This document shows, piece after piece, positions 14,973 to 24,612 of a stretch of DNA of 64,000 nt. Source of the DNA: Caulobacteraceae bacterium (lineage in GTDB: Bacteria; Pseudomonadota; Alphaproteobacteria; Caulobacterales; Caulobacteraceae). The first letter of the stretch is position 1; every line of letters starts with the position of its first letter. The position numbers and the translations under genes were made by a program. Where the stretch lies: the NCBI GenBank assembly GCA_025450315.1, contig JANWHQ010000045.1:1-64000 (forward strand), written 5' to 3'. Under the pieces are notes generated by a model, which did not search any database, had not been told where the DNA came from, and worked only from the letters and a program-made list of their open reading frames with translations.

Positions 14973-17900
14973 ATGTCTCGAGGGAACGGTCGTACTTTGC
15001 TCATGGCGCTGATGGTCGCCGCCTCGCCCGCGGCGATCGCGCACGCGGCGGACGCGCCCAAGGCCGACGGATCGGCCAACGTGCAGGAAGTGGTGGTGAC
15101 GGGATCGCACCTGCGCCAGACGGGGGTGAATTCGCCCGTTCCGCTGACCGTCGTCAACGCCACCCAGCTGAAGGAGATGGCGCCGACCACCCTGGTGGAG
15201 GGCATCACCCAGCTGCCTGAATTCTACGGCAGCCAGACGCCCCAATCCGGCAACTGGTTCACCCGCGCCGGATACGGGGACCTCAACATCCGCGGCCTGG
15301 GCGTCAACCGGACTCTGACCCTGCTGGATGGCCGCCGGGTCATCTCGCAGAACGCCTTCGGCGGCGTCGACATCGACATGTTCCCCCAGGAGATGATCAA
15401 GAGCGTCGAGACGGTGACCGGCGGCGCCTCGGCCGCCTACGGCACGGACGCCGTGGCCGGGGTGGTCAACTTCATCCTCGACACCAAGTTCACCGGCCTG
15501 AAGCTCAGCGGCCAGGGCGGAGAGACCACCCGCGGCGATGGCGGCGACTGGGAGGTCTCGGGCGCCTTCGGCACGGACTTCGCGGGCGGCAGGGGCCACG
15601 TGCTGGTCTCGGGCGAGATGTTCAAGCAGGAGGGCGTCTTCAGCTACAAGGGCCGCGACTGGTACCAGGCCTGGGGCACGATCGTCGGCCCCAACAACGA
15701 ACTGCTGATCCGTCCGAACGTGGTGTCGACGGGCTCGACCTTCGGCGGCCTGATCTATGCGCCGGGCACCCCGCTGAACGGCCTGGCCTTCAACCCGAAC
15801 GGCTCGACCTATCAGTTCCAGGCCAGCAGCGTGGCGTCGGGCGCCATCGGCACCTCGGCCGGGCGCCAGTCGATCACCAACGGAGGCTCGGGCGACGACC
15901 TCGGCGGCGGCTCGATCCCGACCCTGGATCCGGACCTGTCGCGCTACAGCGCCTTTGCCTATGCCGACTACGACCTGGCGCCGAACTTCAACGTCTACGT
16001 CCAGGGGCTGCATGGCGTGGAAAGCACGCTGGCCTACAACACCCCGGAAGGCTCGCTGCAGGGCTCGCCCACCGCGGTCACCATCTTCAGCGGTAACGCC
16101 TTCCTGCCGGCCAACGTCCAGCAGATCATGACCGCCAACAACATCGCCTCCTTCACCCTGAGGGAGACGGGCAGTCCCCAGGGCTTCGGCGGCGCCGACA
16201 CCCTGCGCGACACCAGCGTGATGAATTCGGCCACCGCCGGCTTCAAGTGGAACATCCAGGACGGCGGCGGCCTGTTCAACGACTGGAACGTCAACGGCTA
16301 CTACCAGTATGGGCACAGTACCCGGCGGATGTACCAGATCGGCCTCAACCTGCTGCACATGTTCGCCGCGGCGGACGCGGTGAAGGATCCGGCCACCGGC
16401 AACATCGTCTGCCGCACCTCGCTCTCGGCCAACCCGCTGCCCGGCTGCGTGCCGATCGACCTGTTCGGCAATGGCGCCGCCTCGCCAGCGGCGATCAGCT
16501 ACGTCACCGGCGAAACCCCCGGGGTGTCGATCACCACGCCGGTCTACTTCGCCGGCACGGGCTACAGCCCGGCACGGACCCTGAGCTACGTCTCCCAAGT
16601 GGCCAAGGTGAACATCACCACCATGAACCAGCACGTGGCCGAGCTGTCGCTGGACGGCGAGGTGTTCGACGGCTGGGGCGCGGGTCCGGTCACGGCGGCC
16701 TTCGGCGGCACCTTCCGCCGCGAGAGCATCCTTCAGCTGGTGGAGGATCCGACCAACCCGCCGGGCGACCAGACCAACGGCCGGCCGATCCCGTGCAACG
16801 GCAGCGCCGCGGCGGTGGCCTCCGGACTGCGCGGCCTGAGCCCGCCGGACTGCGCCAACACCGTCGGCATCCAGTATTCCAAGGTCTCCAACATCATCGG
16901 GGCCCTGGAGACCAAGGAGGTCTACGGAGAGACCGGCATCCCGCTGATCGCCAATGCGCCCTTCATGAAGATGGTCAAGCTCGACCTGGCCGGCCGCTGG
17001 GCCGACTACACCGGCTCGGGCGGGATCTGGGCCTACAAGGCCGGCGCCAGCTGGGACGTGATCGACGGCCTCAGGCTGCGCGGCACCTATTCGCGCGACG
17101 TCCGCGCCGCCAACCTCTCGGAACGGTTCGACAAGACCGGAGGCGCGGGCACCGTCACCGATCCGCTGCATCCGTCCGCCGGGGTGATCAACATCACCAC
17201 CTTCTCGGGCGGCAATCCGACCGTGAAGCCGGAGAAGGCCGACACCTTCACGGCCGGCGCGGTGCTGCAGCCCGGCTTCCTGCCCGGCTCGTCCTTCTCG
17301 GTCGATTGGTACCGGATCAAGATCAACGGCGCGATCGGCCAGCTCGGGGCCCAGAACGTCGTCAACCAGTGCGCGGCCGGCGCCACCGCCCTCTGCTCGC
17401 TGGTCACCCGCGACGTGAACACCGACCTGCCGATCCTGGTGGGCAACGTCTACGTCAACATCAACGAGTCCCTGGTCCGCGGCGTGGACTTCGAGGCCAA
17501 CTACACGCGCGACATCCGCCTGTTCGGCGGCGGCCCCGAGTCGGTCTCGGGGCGCTTCTTCGGCAGCTACCTGATCGAGAACTCCCAGCAGCTGAACGGC
17601 GCGGCCAAGATCGACCGCGCGGGACAGGTGGGCATCCAGCAGTCCGACGGCGTGCCCTACGCCCTGCCCCGGTTCAAGTTCACCGCCGGCCTGACCTACA
17701 GCAATGGTCCGTTCTCGGCCTATGTGCAGGGCCGCTTCATCTCCTCGGGGACCCTGGAGAACGCCGCGGTGGCCGGCACGACGATCGAGAGCAACCACGT
17801 GCGGCCGATCTTCTACCCCGACCTGACGCTGCGTTACCGGCTGAAGATCGTCGCCAATACCGAGATCTTCGGCACCATCACCAACCTGTTCGACGTCGAT

Positions 17901-18014
17901 CCGCCGGTCACGCCGTACTACAGCACCTTCAGCGACTACTCGCTGCAGACCAATCCGTCGGTGTACGATGTGCTGGGCCGGCGGTTCGTGGTGGGCGCCA
18001 CCCTCCGGTTCTAG
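14973..18014 (+). CDS. TonB-dependent outer-membrane receptor
   Basis: A 1013-residue protein: signal peptide (LLMALMVAASPAAIAHA), TonB box region (VQEVVVTG), plug domain with LNIRGLGVNRTLTLLDGRRV and GGASAAYGTDAVAGVVNFIL, then a 22-strand barrel ending in the typical terminal phenylalanine (GATLRF). It imports large scarce ligands using the proton motive force. ATG 14973 has a strong RBS (GGGGGAG); the ORF start at 14895 adds residues with no signal-peptide character. The ligand is unknown. It is followed by an MBL-fold gene and faces a TetR gene. Confidence 0.93.
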   Translation: MSRGNGRTLLMALMVAASPAAIAHAADAPKADGSANVQEVVVTGSHLRQTGVNSPVPLTVVNATQLKEMAPTTLVEGITQLPEFYGSQTPQSGNWFTRAGYGDLNIRGLGVNRTLTLLDGRRVISQNAFGGVDIDMFPQEMIKSVETVTGGASAAYGTDAVAGVVNFILDTKFTGLKLSGQGGETTRGDGGDWEVSGAFGTDFAGGRGHVLVSGEMFKQEGVFSYKGRDWYQAWGTIVGPNNELLIRPNVVSTGSTFGGLIYAPGTPLNGLAFNPNGSTYQFQASSVASGAIGTSAGRQSITNGGSGDDLGGGSIPTLDPDLSRYSAFAYADYDLAPNFNVYVQGLHGVESTLAYNTPEGSLQGSPTAVTIFSGNAFLPANVQQIMTANNIASFTLRETGSPQGFGGADTLRDTSVMNSATAGFKWNIQDGGGLFNDWNVNGYYQYGHSTRRMYQIGLNLLHMFAAADAVKDPATGNIVCRTSLSANPLPGCVPIDLFGNGAASPAAISYVTGETPGVSITTPVYFAGTGYSPARTLSYVSQVAKVNITTMNQHVAELSLDGEVFDGWGAGPVTAAFGGTFRRESILQLVEDPTNPPGDQTNGRPIPCNGSAAAVASGLRGLSPPDCANTVGIQYSKVSNIIGALETKEVYGETGIPLIANAPFMKMVKLDLAGRWADYTGSGGIWAYKAGASWDVIDGLRLRGTYSRDVRAANLSERFDKTGGAGTVTDPLHPSAGVINITTFSGGNPTVKPEKADTFTAGAVLQPGFLPGSSFSVDWYRIKINGAIGQLGAQNVVNQCAAGATALCSLVTRDVNTDLPILVGNVYVNINESLVRGVDFEANYTRDIRLFGGGPESVSGRFFGSYLIENSQQLNGAAKIDRAGQVGIQQSDGVPYALPRFKFTAGLTYSNGPFSAYVQGRFISSGTLENAAVAGTTIESNHVRPIFYPDLTLRYRLKIVANTEIFGTITNLFDVDPPVTPYYSTFSDYSLQTNPSVYDVLGRRFVVGATLRF

Positions 18015-18040
18015 AGCTCGCCTCGCCATGGGGCCAGCGG

Positions 18041-18064
18041 GCCGCACGGACCCCTCCGTGCGGC
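18041..18064 (+). terminator. Strong hairpin after the TonB receptor gene
   Basis: GCCGCACGGA-CCCC-TCCGTGCGGC is a perfect 10-bp stem, 27 bases after the stop. There is no T-run, so it may attenuate or protect the transcript before the MBL gene rather than end it. Confidence 0.5.
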
Positions 18065-18106
18065 TCCTCCCCGAGCGCGCGGGCCCAACCCGTGAGTGAC
18101 CCCGAG

Positions 18107-19075
18107 ATGACCACGCCGAGCCGACGCGCCCTCGTGAAGGCCGCCGCCGCCCTGCCCGCCCTCGCCGCTGTGTCCGCGGCCGTCGCCAAGGCCGCCGAGC
18201 CTGGCGCCACCAGGCTGATCCTCCTGGGCACGCTCGGCGGACCCTCGGTGGGCCGGCCTCGCTACATGACCTCCAGCGTGATGCTGCACGGCGGTTCGGC
18301 CCATGTGCTCGACTGCGGCTACGGCGTCACCGAGCAGCTGGTCCGCGCGGGCGTGAAGCTGCAGGACATCCGCGACATCTTCATCACCCACCACCATCCC
18401 GACCACAACATCGAGCTGGGGACCCTGATCTATTTCGCCTGGTACGCCGGCCTGACCGCGCCCTTGAACCTCTACGGCCCCCCGCCCCTGCGGCGGATCA
18501 CCGCCGACTACCTCAAGGCGCTCAAGCCCGACGTGGATATCTGGCTGGACGACATCGGCCATTCGCCCCTGGGGCCGGTGAAGGTGCACGAGGTGTCCGC
18601 CGCCGGGCCGGTCATGGCCTCGGGCGACATGAAGGTGAGGTCCGCGATCGTGAACCATCCACCGGTCGCGCCGGCCCTGGGCTACCGCTTCGACTTCCCG
18701 GACCGTTCGATCGCCTTCTCGGGCGACACCACGCCGGTGGAATCGGTGGCACGGCTCGCCAAGGGCGCCGACGTGCTGGTGCACGAGGCCATGTACATGC
18801 CGGCGATGAAGGCCGAGCTCGAGGATGTCGCCAACCGCCAGGCCGGCGGCTCGGCCATCGAGGCCGACCGCGACAAGCTCTGGGCGCATCTGATGCGCTC
18901 GCATTCCCCCGCCGAGGGGGTCGGCCGCATCGCCGCCGAGGCCGGGGTGAAGACCCTGGTGCTCTATCACCTGGTGCCGATCACCGGCGTCACCGACGAC
19001 CAGTGGAAGACCGCCGTCCGCTCCGGCGGCTTCAAGGGCGAGATCATCGTGGGCCAGGACCTGATGGTGATCTGA
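18107..19075 (+). CDS. Exported MBL-fold metallohydrolase
   Basis: A 322-residue protein with a twin-arginine-like leader (SRRALVKAAAALPALAAVSAAVAKA) and a metallo-beta-lactamase fold: ITHHHPDHN carries the HxHxDH metal motif, later NHPPV, FSGDTTP and a closing LYHLVP. Similar to arylsulfatase/RNase Z-like MBL hydrolases; the substrate is unknown. A GTG at 18092 gives an alternative start. The 942-residue ORF in the track is a frame extension through the receptor gene. It probably works with the TonB system on an imported ester or lactone (inference). Confidence 0.8.
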   Translation: MTTPSRRALVKAAAALPALAAVSAAVAKAAEPGATRLILLGTLGGPSVGRPRYMTSSVMLHGGSAHVLDCGYGVTEQLVRAGVKLQDIRDIFITHHHPDHNIELGTLIYFAWYAGLTAPLNLYGPPPLRRITADYLKALKPDVDIWLDDIGHSPLGPVKVHEVSAAGPVMASGDMKVRSAIVNHPPVAPALGYRFDFPDRSIAFSGDTTPVESVARLAKGADVLVHEAMYMPAMKAELEDVANRQAGGSAIEADRDKLWAHLMRSHSPAEGVGRIAAEAGVKTLVLYHLVPITGVTDDQWKTAVRSGGFKGEIIVGQDLMVI

Positions 19076-19583
19076 CGGCGGCGGCCTTCTGGAAGTCGGC
19101 TGGTTTCATCTGCGGCATGGCCTCCAGGAACGCCACCAGGTCCCAGATGTCGTCATCGCTCATGGTGATCCCCCAGGCGGGCATGCCGGTCATCTTCACG
19201 CCGTTCTTCACCACCCAGAACAGCTGGCCGCGCGTCCACTGCCGCGAGGCGTCCAGCAGGAAAGGCGGCGGCGGGTTCATTCCCTGGACCCAGGTTGCGC
19301 GCGCCACGCCCGGGCCGCCGTGGCAGACCAAGCATCGCTGCTCGTACAGATGCATCCCGGCGACGGTCTGGGCCGGGGTGAAGGCCGCCGGAGGGCGCAC
19401 GTCCTCCGCGCCTTGGCGCACGGAATGGATCATGGTCGTGTGGGTCGCCCAGGCGGTCACGATATTGTGCGGCGTGGAGGCGCGGGTGTCGAAGGCGCCG
19501 GTCTCGATCACCACCAGGCCAGTGGCGCCGAACGCCGCCAGGGTCAGGATCACGCCGCCGAGCAGCCAGGCCCAACCTCTCAT
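19044..19583 (-). CDS. Membrane-anchored class I cytochrome c
   Basis: A 179-residue protein with an N-terminal membrane helix (WAWLLGGVILTLAAFGATGLVV), a haem site CLVCHGG and a methionine ligand in GMPAWG. It probably carries electrons in the periplasm close to the membrane. Its 3' end overlaps the convergent MBL gene by 32 bases. It shares ATGA with the upstream lipoprotein cytochrome, and both are divergent from the oxidase/xox operon. Confidence 0.85.
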   Translation of the reverse strand: MRGWAWLLGGVILTLAAFGATGLVVIETGAFDTRASTPHNIVTAWATHTTMIHSVRQGAEDVRPPAAFTPAQTVAGMHLYEQRCLVCHGGPGVARATWVQGMNPPPPFLLDASRQWTRGQLFWVVKNGVKMTGMPAWGITMSDDDIWDLVAFLEAMPQMKPADFQKAAAVRSPSGPGPR

Positions 19584-19939
19584 CTCAGCGTCTCGAGGTA
19601 GGCGGCGGCGTCCCTCGCCTGCTGTTCGGAGAGGCCCATGTCCGGCATGGCGTTACCGGGAACAGCGGCCTGCGGCGCGCGCAGCCAGGCGACGAGGTTG
19701 TCCGGGGTGTTGGCCATCACGCCGGCGATCATCGTGCGGCTGGCCAGGCCGCGGAGGGGCGGTCCGGCCAAGCCGTCCGCGAAGATGACCCCGGGGATGA
19801 TGTGGCAGGAGCCGCATTGGGCCTGGCCGATCACGAAATGACCTCGGTCGGCATCGCCGATTGCGGTCGGCGCGCTGCGCCCGCAGGCGGCGAGACCCAG
19901 GCCAAGCACGGCCAGAACCGAAACGACGACAATCCGCAT
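19580..19939 (-). CDS. Lipoprotein cytochrome c (paralogue of the 25-kb cytochrome)
   Basis: A 119-residue protein with a lipoprotein signal (VLGLGLAAC), haem motif CGSCH and the methionine-ligand segment PGNAMPDM. It is closely similar to the cytochrome at 25041-25418 over the whole haem domain (IPGV..A.GL.GPPL, R.T.IAG, NTP.N). The ORF track extends it far upstream in error; ATG 19939 gives the proper signal. It is the first gene of the minus-strand pair and faces the ctaG-like gene. Confidence 0.85.
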   Translation of the reverse strand: MRIVVVSVLAVLGLGLAACGRSAPTAIGDADRGHFVIGQAQCGSCHIIPGVIFADGLAGPPLRGLASRTMIAGVMANTPDNLVAWLRAPQAAVPGNAMPDMGLSEQQARDAAAYLETLR

Positions 19940-20194
19940 TTCCAATCCGCGATCACTTCGGCGGGCGTTGGCGCGCCGGCCTTGCATCTCCTGGCGGCGC
20001 TGATCGACCCCGACCTCCAAGCCCGCCGAGCTCTGACTTCGCAGTCGGTGGAACCCGTCGCCTGGACACTGGTTCCCGGTCGTTGCGGGCCGTCGCGCGC
20101 AGATGGCCGGACGGTTAATAAAATATCCCATAGTGATGCAACCGCGCACGGCATGATTGCGTTCCTCACGGGCGAAGGACCAGAGGGCGGGACC
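19940..20194. promoter_or_regulatory. Divergent promoter region for the cytochrome pair and the cox-xox operon
   Basis: 255 bases. An A+T-rich stretch GTTAATAAAATATCCC lies about 65 bases before the operon's first gene and is the best -10 candidate. GGAACC-N15-GGTTCC forms an inverted repeat near 20050. No FixK box was found. Confidence 0.4.
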
Positions 20195-21019
20195 GTGGCG
20201 GGGCGGCAAATTCCTATTCCCTATTGCGGAACGCCGCCCGATCCGGGGCAGCTTCTGCATCGCTGGAACCTTGATCCGGTGCTGATCGCGGCGCTGGCGG
20301 TTATCTGGGCGGCCTATGCCATCGGCGCTTCCCGCGCCGGCGCGGGCCGGCGGGAGAAGACGTTCTTCCATTGCGGATGGGCGCTCACGGCGGCGGCGCT
20401 GATCTCGCCGCTGTGCCCCTTGTCGGTTTCCCTGTTCGCCGCCCGCGTGGGACAGCACATGATCCTGACCCTGGTCGCCGCCCCCCTGGTGGCCGCCGGT
20501 CGCCCCGGCCTGGCGTTGCGCGGCCTGCTGGGACGGCGCTGTCCGCTGCCCGCGCGCGGCGAGGGCGCGGCCAAGAGCGCGGTGCTGGCGGCGGGACTGT
20601 TCTGGGCGCTGCTCTGGTACTGGCACGCGCCGGGCCCCTACGCGGCCACCTTCGAGAGCACCGTGGTCTACTGGACCATGCACCTGACGGTGTACGGGTC
20701 GGCCCTGTGGCTGTGGAGCGCCCTGCTCGCCCAGCCGCACCGGCAGCCGGTCTGGACCATCGCGGCGGGCCTGGTGTCGACCGCCCAGATGGGCCTGCTG
20801 GGGGCGTTGATCACCCTTGCCCCCCGCGCGCTCTATGCGCCGCATTTCACCACCACCTTCGCCTGGGGCCTGACTCCCCTTCAGGACCAGCAGCTGGGCG
20901 GGGCCATCATGTGGGTCCCCGGTTGCGCGGTGTTCCTGATGGCCGCCATGGCCGAGCTGTCGGCCCTGCTGACGGATCCCGCCGAACGCCTGCCGCGCCT
21001 GAGGGCGATGACGCGATGA
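20195..21019 (+). CDS. CtaG-type (caa3) cytochrome oxidase assembly protein
   Basis: A 274-residue membrane protein of the caa3-CtaG family: seven hydrophobic helices, LLHRWNLDPVLI at the start, histidines in VGQHMILTLVAAPL, YWTMHLTVYGSALW and APHFTT that could bind copper. It helps build the CuA/CuB centres of the oxidase that follows. GTG 20195 has a good RBS (AGAGGGCGGG); ATG 20153 is an alternative. It overlaps coxB by ATGA. Confidence 0.82.
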   Translation: MAGRQIPIPYCGTPPDPGQLLHRWNLDPVLIAALAVIWAAYAIGASRAGAGRREKTFFHCGWALTAAALISPLCPLSVSLFAARVGQHMILTLVAAPLVAAGRPGLALRGLLGRRCPLPARGEGAAKSAVLAAGLFWALLWYWHAPGPYAATFESTVVYWTMHLTVYGSALWLWSALLAQPHRQPVWTIAAGLVSTAQMGLLGALITLAPRALYAPHFTTTFAWGLTPLQDQQLGGAIMWVPGCAVFLMAAMAELSALLTDPAERLPRLRAMTR

Positions 21020-22062
21020 GGCGGCGCACGGGGGAGAGGCTCGGACGCGCGGCGCGGAGCGTTGCCGGATTGTCGGCGGCGTTGCTGGCGAAACCCGCGG
21101 CGGCCGCCACGCCGATGAGCTTTCTCGGAGGCTGGGGCTCCCGCGCCTATCCGGTCGTGGATCTCACCTGGGAGGCGCTGATCATCTCGATCGCCGTCTG
21201 CCTGATCATCACGCTCCTGGTCGCCTGGGGAGCGCTCGCGAAGCGCAGCCGCAGCGCCTTCGGGCCCATCGGCGCCGAGCCCGTGGAGCGCCGGCCCGGC
21301 GGCATGAAGTGGATCGTCTGGGGCGTGGGACTCTCGGTCATCCCGCTGGTGGTGACCCTGATCTGGACCGTGTCGGTGCTGGCGGCGGTCAACCAGCCGA
21401 AGGGCGCCGAGCCGTTCACCATCGAGGTGACCGGACATCAGTGGTGGTGGGAGGTCCGGTACAGGGATGCCGATCCCAGCCGGGTCTTCGTGACCGCCAA
21501 CGAGATCCACATCCCCGTCGGCCACCCCGTCCGCCTGGAGCTGAAGGGCGCGGACGTGATCCATTCGTTCTGGGTCCCGGCGCTGGCGGGCAAGACCGAC
21601 ACCATCCCGGGGCAAACCAACGTGACATGGCTGGAGGCCGACCGGGCGGGCCGCTACGTCGGGCAGTGCACCGAATACTGCGGCCTTCAACACGCCCATA
21701 TGGCGGTCTTCGTCATCGCCGATCCGCCGGCCGTGTTCGCGCATTGGTGGCAGAGCCAGCTGGCCGCCGCGGCCCCGCCCGCAACGGTCGAGGCCCAGCA
21801 GGGCCAAGCCCTGTTCGTGACCAAGTGCGGCTCCTGCCACACCGTCAACGGCACCATGGCCCAGGGCAAGGTGGCGCCCGACCTCACGCATCTGATGAGC
21901 CGCGCCACGATCGCCGCCGGCGCCGCGCCCAACACGCCCGCCGGCCTCTCGGGCTGGATCGCCAATCCCCAGGGCGTGAAGCCGGGGACCCTGATGCCGA
22001 CGCTCTATCTGTCCGGCCCGCAGCTCACGCAGGTGCGGGGCTACCTTGAGACGCTGAAGTGA
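21016..22062 (+). CDS. coxB: Cytochrome c oxidase subunit II fused to cytochrome c (caa3 type)
   Basis: A 348-residue protein: signal, two membrane helices, a CuA cupredoxin domain with the complete ligand set C218-TEY-C222-GLQ-H226-AH-M229 and the aromatic QWWWEV, then a C-terminal cytochrome c domain with C271-GSCH. It accepts electrons on its own haem c and passes them to CuA and subunit I. The layout resembles Bradyrhizobium CoxM. The start ATG 21016 overlaps the CtaG-like stop. Confidence 0.93.
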   Translation: MRRRTGERLGRAARSVAGLSAALLAKPAAAATPMSFLGGWGSRAYPVVDLTWEALIISIAVCLIITLLVAWGALAKRSRSAFGPIGAEPVERRPGGMKWIVWGVGLSVIPLVVTLIWTVSVLAAVNQPKGAEPFTIEVTGHQWWWEVRYRDADPSRVFVTANEIHIPVGHPVRLELKGADVIHSFWVPALAGKTDTIPGQTNVTWLEADRAGRYVGQCTEYCGLQHAHMAVFVIADPPAVFAHWWQSQLAAAAPPATVEAQQGQALFVTKCGSCHTVNGTMAQGKVAPDLTHLMSRATIAAGAAPNTPAGLSGWIANPQGVKPGTLMPTLYLSGPQLTQVRGYLETLK

Positions 22063-22072
22063 AGGGGACGTC

Positions 22073-24016
22073 ATGAGCGCCTCGGACATCTCGCGCACGC
22101 CCGACATCGTCCACGTGGACGAGGGCCTGCATCGCCGCCTCGAGGAGATCTGGAAAGGGCGGCCGGGGATCTACGGCTGGTTCGCCACCGTGGACCACAA
22201 GAAGCTGGGCGTCCGCTACATCGTCACCGCCTTCGCCTTCCTGATCCTGGGCGGGCTCGAAGCGCTGGTGATGCGGGTGCAGCTCTACCGGCCCGGCGAG
22301 CACCTGCTGACCCCGGACCAGTACAACCAGCTGTTCTCGACGCACGGGATGACGATGATCTTCCTCTATGCGTTCCCCGTCTTGTCGGGCTTCTCGATCT
22401 TCCTGTGGCCGCTGATCTTCGGCACGCGGGACATGGCTTTCCCGAGGCTGAACGCCTTCTCCTACTGGATCTTCCTGTTCTCGGGCCTGTTCATGTACTC
22501 GGGCTTCGTCATCGGCCAGGGACCCAACGACGGCTGGTTCAACTACGTCCCATTCGCCGAGCTTCCCTACAATCCAGGCCTGAACCAGGACTTCTACAGC
22601 CTGGGAATGATCTTCTTCGGCCTTTCGACCACCATCGGGGCCGCCAACTTCATCGCCACGTTCCTCAAGACCCGCGCGCCGGGCATGTCCCTCGGCCGGG
22701 TCCCGATCATGACCTGGGGGACAATCACCGCCTCGGCCGCCAACCTCCTGGTGGTGCCGGCCGTCAGCCTGGCCTTCCTGATGCTGTGGTTCGACCGGCA
22801 GTTCGGCATGCACTTCTTCGACACCGGGCAGGGCGGCCAACCGCTGCTCTGGCAGCACCTGTTCTGGATGTTCGGCCACCCATGGGTCTACGCCCTGGTG
22901 CTCCCGGCCATGGGAATGGTGCACGAGGGCCTGCCGGTGTTCTGTCGCCGGCCGCTGGTGGGCTACACGCCTGTCGCGCTCTCCACCGTCGCCACCATGA
23001 TCCTGGGCTTCGGGGTGTGGGTGCACCACATGTTCGCCACTGGCTTGCCGACGCTGGGCCTGTCGTTCTTCTCGGCCGCGTCGATCGTCATCGTGATTCC
23101 CAGCGCGGTGGCGGTGTTCGCCTGGATCGCCACCATCTGGACCGGGCGCGTGGTGTGGACCACCGCCTTCCTCTTCTTCGCCAGCATGATCGTGCTGTTC
23201 ACGATCGGCGGGGTTTCGGGCTTCATGACCGCCCTGGCCCCCGTCGACCTGCAGCTGACCGACACCTACTTCGTGGTGGCGCACATCCACTATGTGCTCA
23301 TCGGCATCAACGTCTTCCCGGTCTGCGGCGGCCTCTACTACTGGTTCCCCAAGTTCACCGGACGGATGCTCGACGAGCGCCTGGGGCGGTGGAACTTCTG
23401 GACCATGTTCGTCGGGTTCAACCTGTGCTTCCTGCCCATGCACCTGACCGGCCTGCTGGGCATGCCGCGCCGGATCTACACCTACCCGTCCGAGATGGGC
23501 TGGACCTTCCTGAATCAGGTCACGACGGTCGGGGCCTTCCTGTTCGCGCTGGGCGTCCTGCTGCTGATCGTCAACGTCGTCGTCAGCCTCCGGCGCGGCG
23601 CGTTCGCCGGGGCCAATCCGTGGGACAGCTACAGCCTGGAGTGGGCGATCCCGTCGCCCCCGCCGTCCTACGACTTCGCCGTGATCCCCACCGTCTCCAG
23701 CCGCTACCCCCTGTGGGAAGGCCGGCTGCGGAACGACGAGACCCTCTCCTCGGCCGAGGACGGGCCATCGCTGGAGCACGAGAAGGAGATGCTGCTCACC
23801 AGTTCGCTTGACGCCGATCCCACCCTGATCGTGAAGATGCCGGAGGACACCCTGACGCCGTTCGTGCTCAGCCTGGGCCTGACCGTCGGCTTCGTGGGCC
23901 TGCTGCTGCGGCTCTGGCCGCTGGCCGGCGCCGGCGCAGCGATCTGCATCCTCAGCCTCATCGTATGGGTCTGGCCCCGCCGCAAGCTGGCCCAGGTCGC
24001 GGAGGCACGGCTATGA
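22073..24016 (+). CDS. ctaD: Cytochrome c oxidase subunit I
   Basis: A 647-residue haem-copper subunit I with 12 core helices, haem a ligand in STHGMTMIF, the CuB histidine and crosslinked tyrosine in GHPWVY (H269, Y273), HH in WVHHMF and the HIHYV haem ligands. The residue that is glutamate in A1-type oxidases (GHPEVY, end of the D-channel) is tryptophan 271. This fits the alternative CoxN-like group rather than standard aa3. A C-terminal extension of about 100 residues has two further helices. It lies 10 bases after coxB and overlaps the subunit III gene. Confidence 0.93.
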   Translation: MSASDISRTPDIVHVDEGLHRRLEEIWKGRPGIYGWFATVDHKKLGVRYIVTAFAFLILGGLEALVMRVQLYRPGEHLLTPDQYNQLFSTHGMTMIFLYAFPVLSGFSIFLWPLIFGTRDMAFPRLNAFSYWIFLFSGLFMYSGFVIGQGPNDGWFNYVPFAELPYNPGLNQDFYSLGMIFFGLSTTIGAANFIATFLKTRAPGMSLGRVPIMTWGTITASAANLLVVPAVSLAFLMLWFDRQFGMHFFDTGQGGQPLLWQHLFWMFGHPWVYALVLPAMGMVHEGLPVFCRRPLVGYTPVALSTVATMILGFGVWVHHMFATGLPTLGLSFFSAASIVIVIPSAVAVFAWIATIWTGRVVWTTAFLFFASMIVLFTIGGVSGFMTALAPVDLQLTDTYFVVAHIHYVLIGINVFPVCGGLYYWFPKFTGRMLDERLGRWNFWTMFVGFNLCFLPMHLTGLLGMPRRIYTYPSEMGWTFLNQVTTVGAFLFALGVLLLIVNVVVSLRRGAFAGANPWDSYSLEWAIPSPPPSYDFAVIPTVSSRYPLWEGRLRNDETLSSAEDGPSLEHEKEMLLTSSLDADPTLIVKMPEDTLTPFVLSLGLTVGFVGLLLRLWPLAGAGAAICILSLIVWVWPRRKLAQVAEARL

Positions 24017-24609
24017 CCGAAGTCGTCCTGACGCCTGGGCCCCTGCCGGTCGGGCCCCACGACAAGAAGAGCTCCACCTGGTGGGGCGTGCTCTGCCTCA
24101 TCGCCACCGAGGCCGCGCTCTTCTCCTATCTCGAGTTCAGCTACTACTATTTCGACGTGCAGCTGCCGCACAGTTGGCGGCCCGAGCCGCCGAAGCTGCA
24201 CTACGCCCTGCCCGATACCATCGTGCTTCTGGCCTCCAGCGTGTTCGTCTGGATCGCCGAGCGGGCGATCAAGCGGGGCGAGCGCGGCAAGGCCATGATC
24301 AACCTGATGATCGGCTTCGTGCTGGGCGTGATCTTCGTGGGCGTCCAGGGCCTGGAGTGGAGCGAGAAGACCTTCCGGCCCCAGACCGGTCCCTATGGCT
24401 CGCTCTATTTCACCACGACCGGCTTCCACATGGTCCACGTGATCGCCGGGCTGGGCGGGCTGTTCTTCATCATGCTCTGGCTCGGCATGGGACTGATCGA
24501 CTCCCGCCGCAACGCCGCCCTCTCCAACGTCGCGATCTACTGGCACTTCGTCGACGCCGTGTGGGTGACGCTGTTCTTCATGTTCTACATCAGCCCGCAC
24601 CTGTGGTGA
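24013..24609 (+). CDS. Cytochrome c oxidase subunit III-like protein
   Basis: A 198-residue protein with five membrane helices. WWGVLCLIATEAALFSYLEFSYYYF, the glutamate-containing GVQGLEW and the closing HFVDAVWVTLFFMFYISPHLW are typical for subunit III (CoxO/CtaE). It stabilises subunit I and its proton uptake. The real start is ATG 24013, overlapping ctaD by ATGA. Confidence 0.88.
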   Translation: MTEVVLTPGPLPVGPHDKKSSTWWGVLCLIATEAALFSYLEFSYYYFDVQLPHSWRPEPPKLHYALPDTIVLLASSVFVWIAERAIKRGERGKAMINLMIGFVLGVIFVGVQGLEWSEKTFRPQTGPYGSLYFTTTGFHMVHVIAGLGGLFFIMLWLGMGLIDSRRNAALSNVAIYWHFVDAVWVTLFFMFYISPHLW

Positions 24610-24612
24610 GCC

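Noticed and set aside
14889-18047. 1052-residue minus-strand ORF opposite the TonB receptor
   Set aside because: Its translation is low-complexity (H/V/G/R-rich) and mirrors the codon pattern of the receptor gene; G+C-rich third positions create long antisense frames. The receptor has a signal peptide, plug and terminal Phe.
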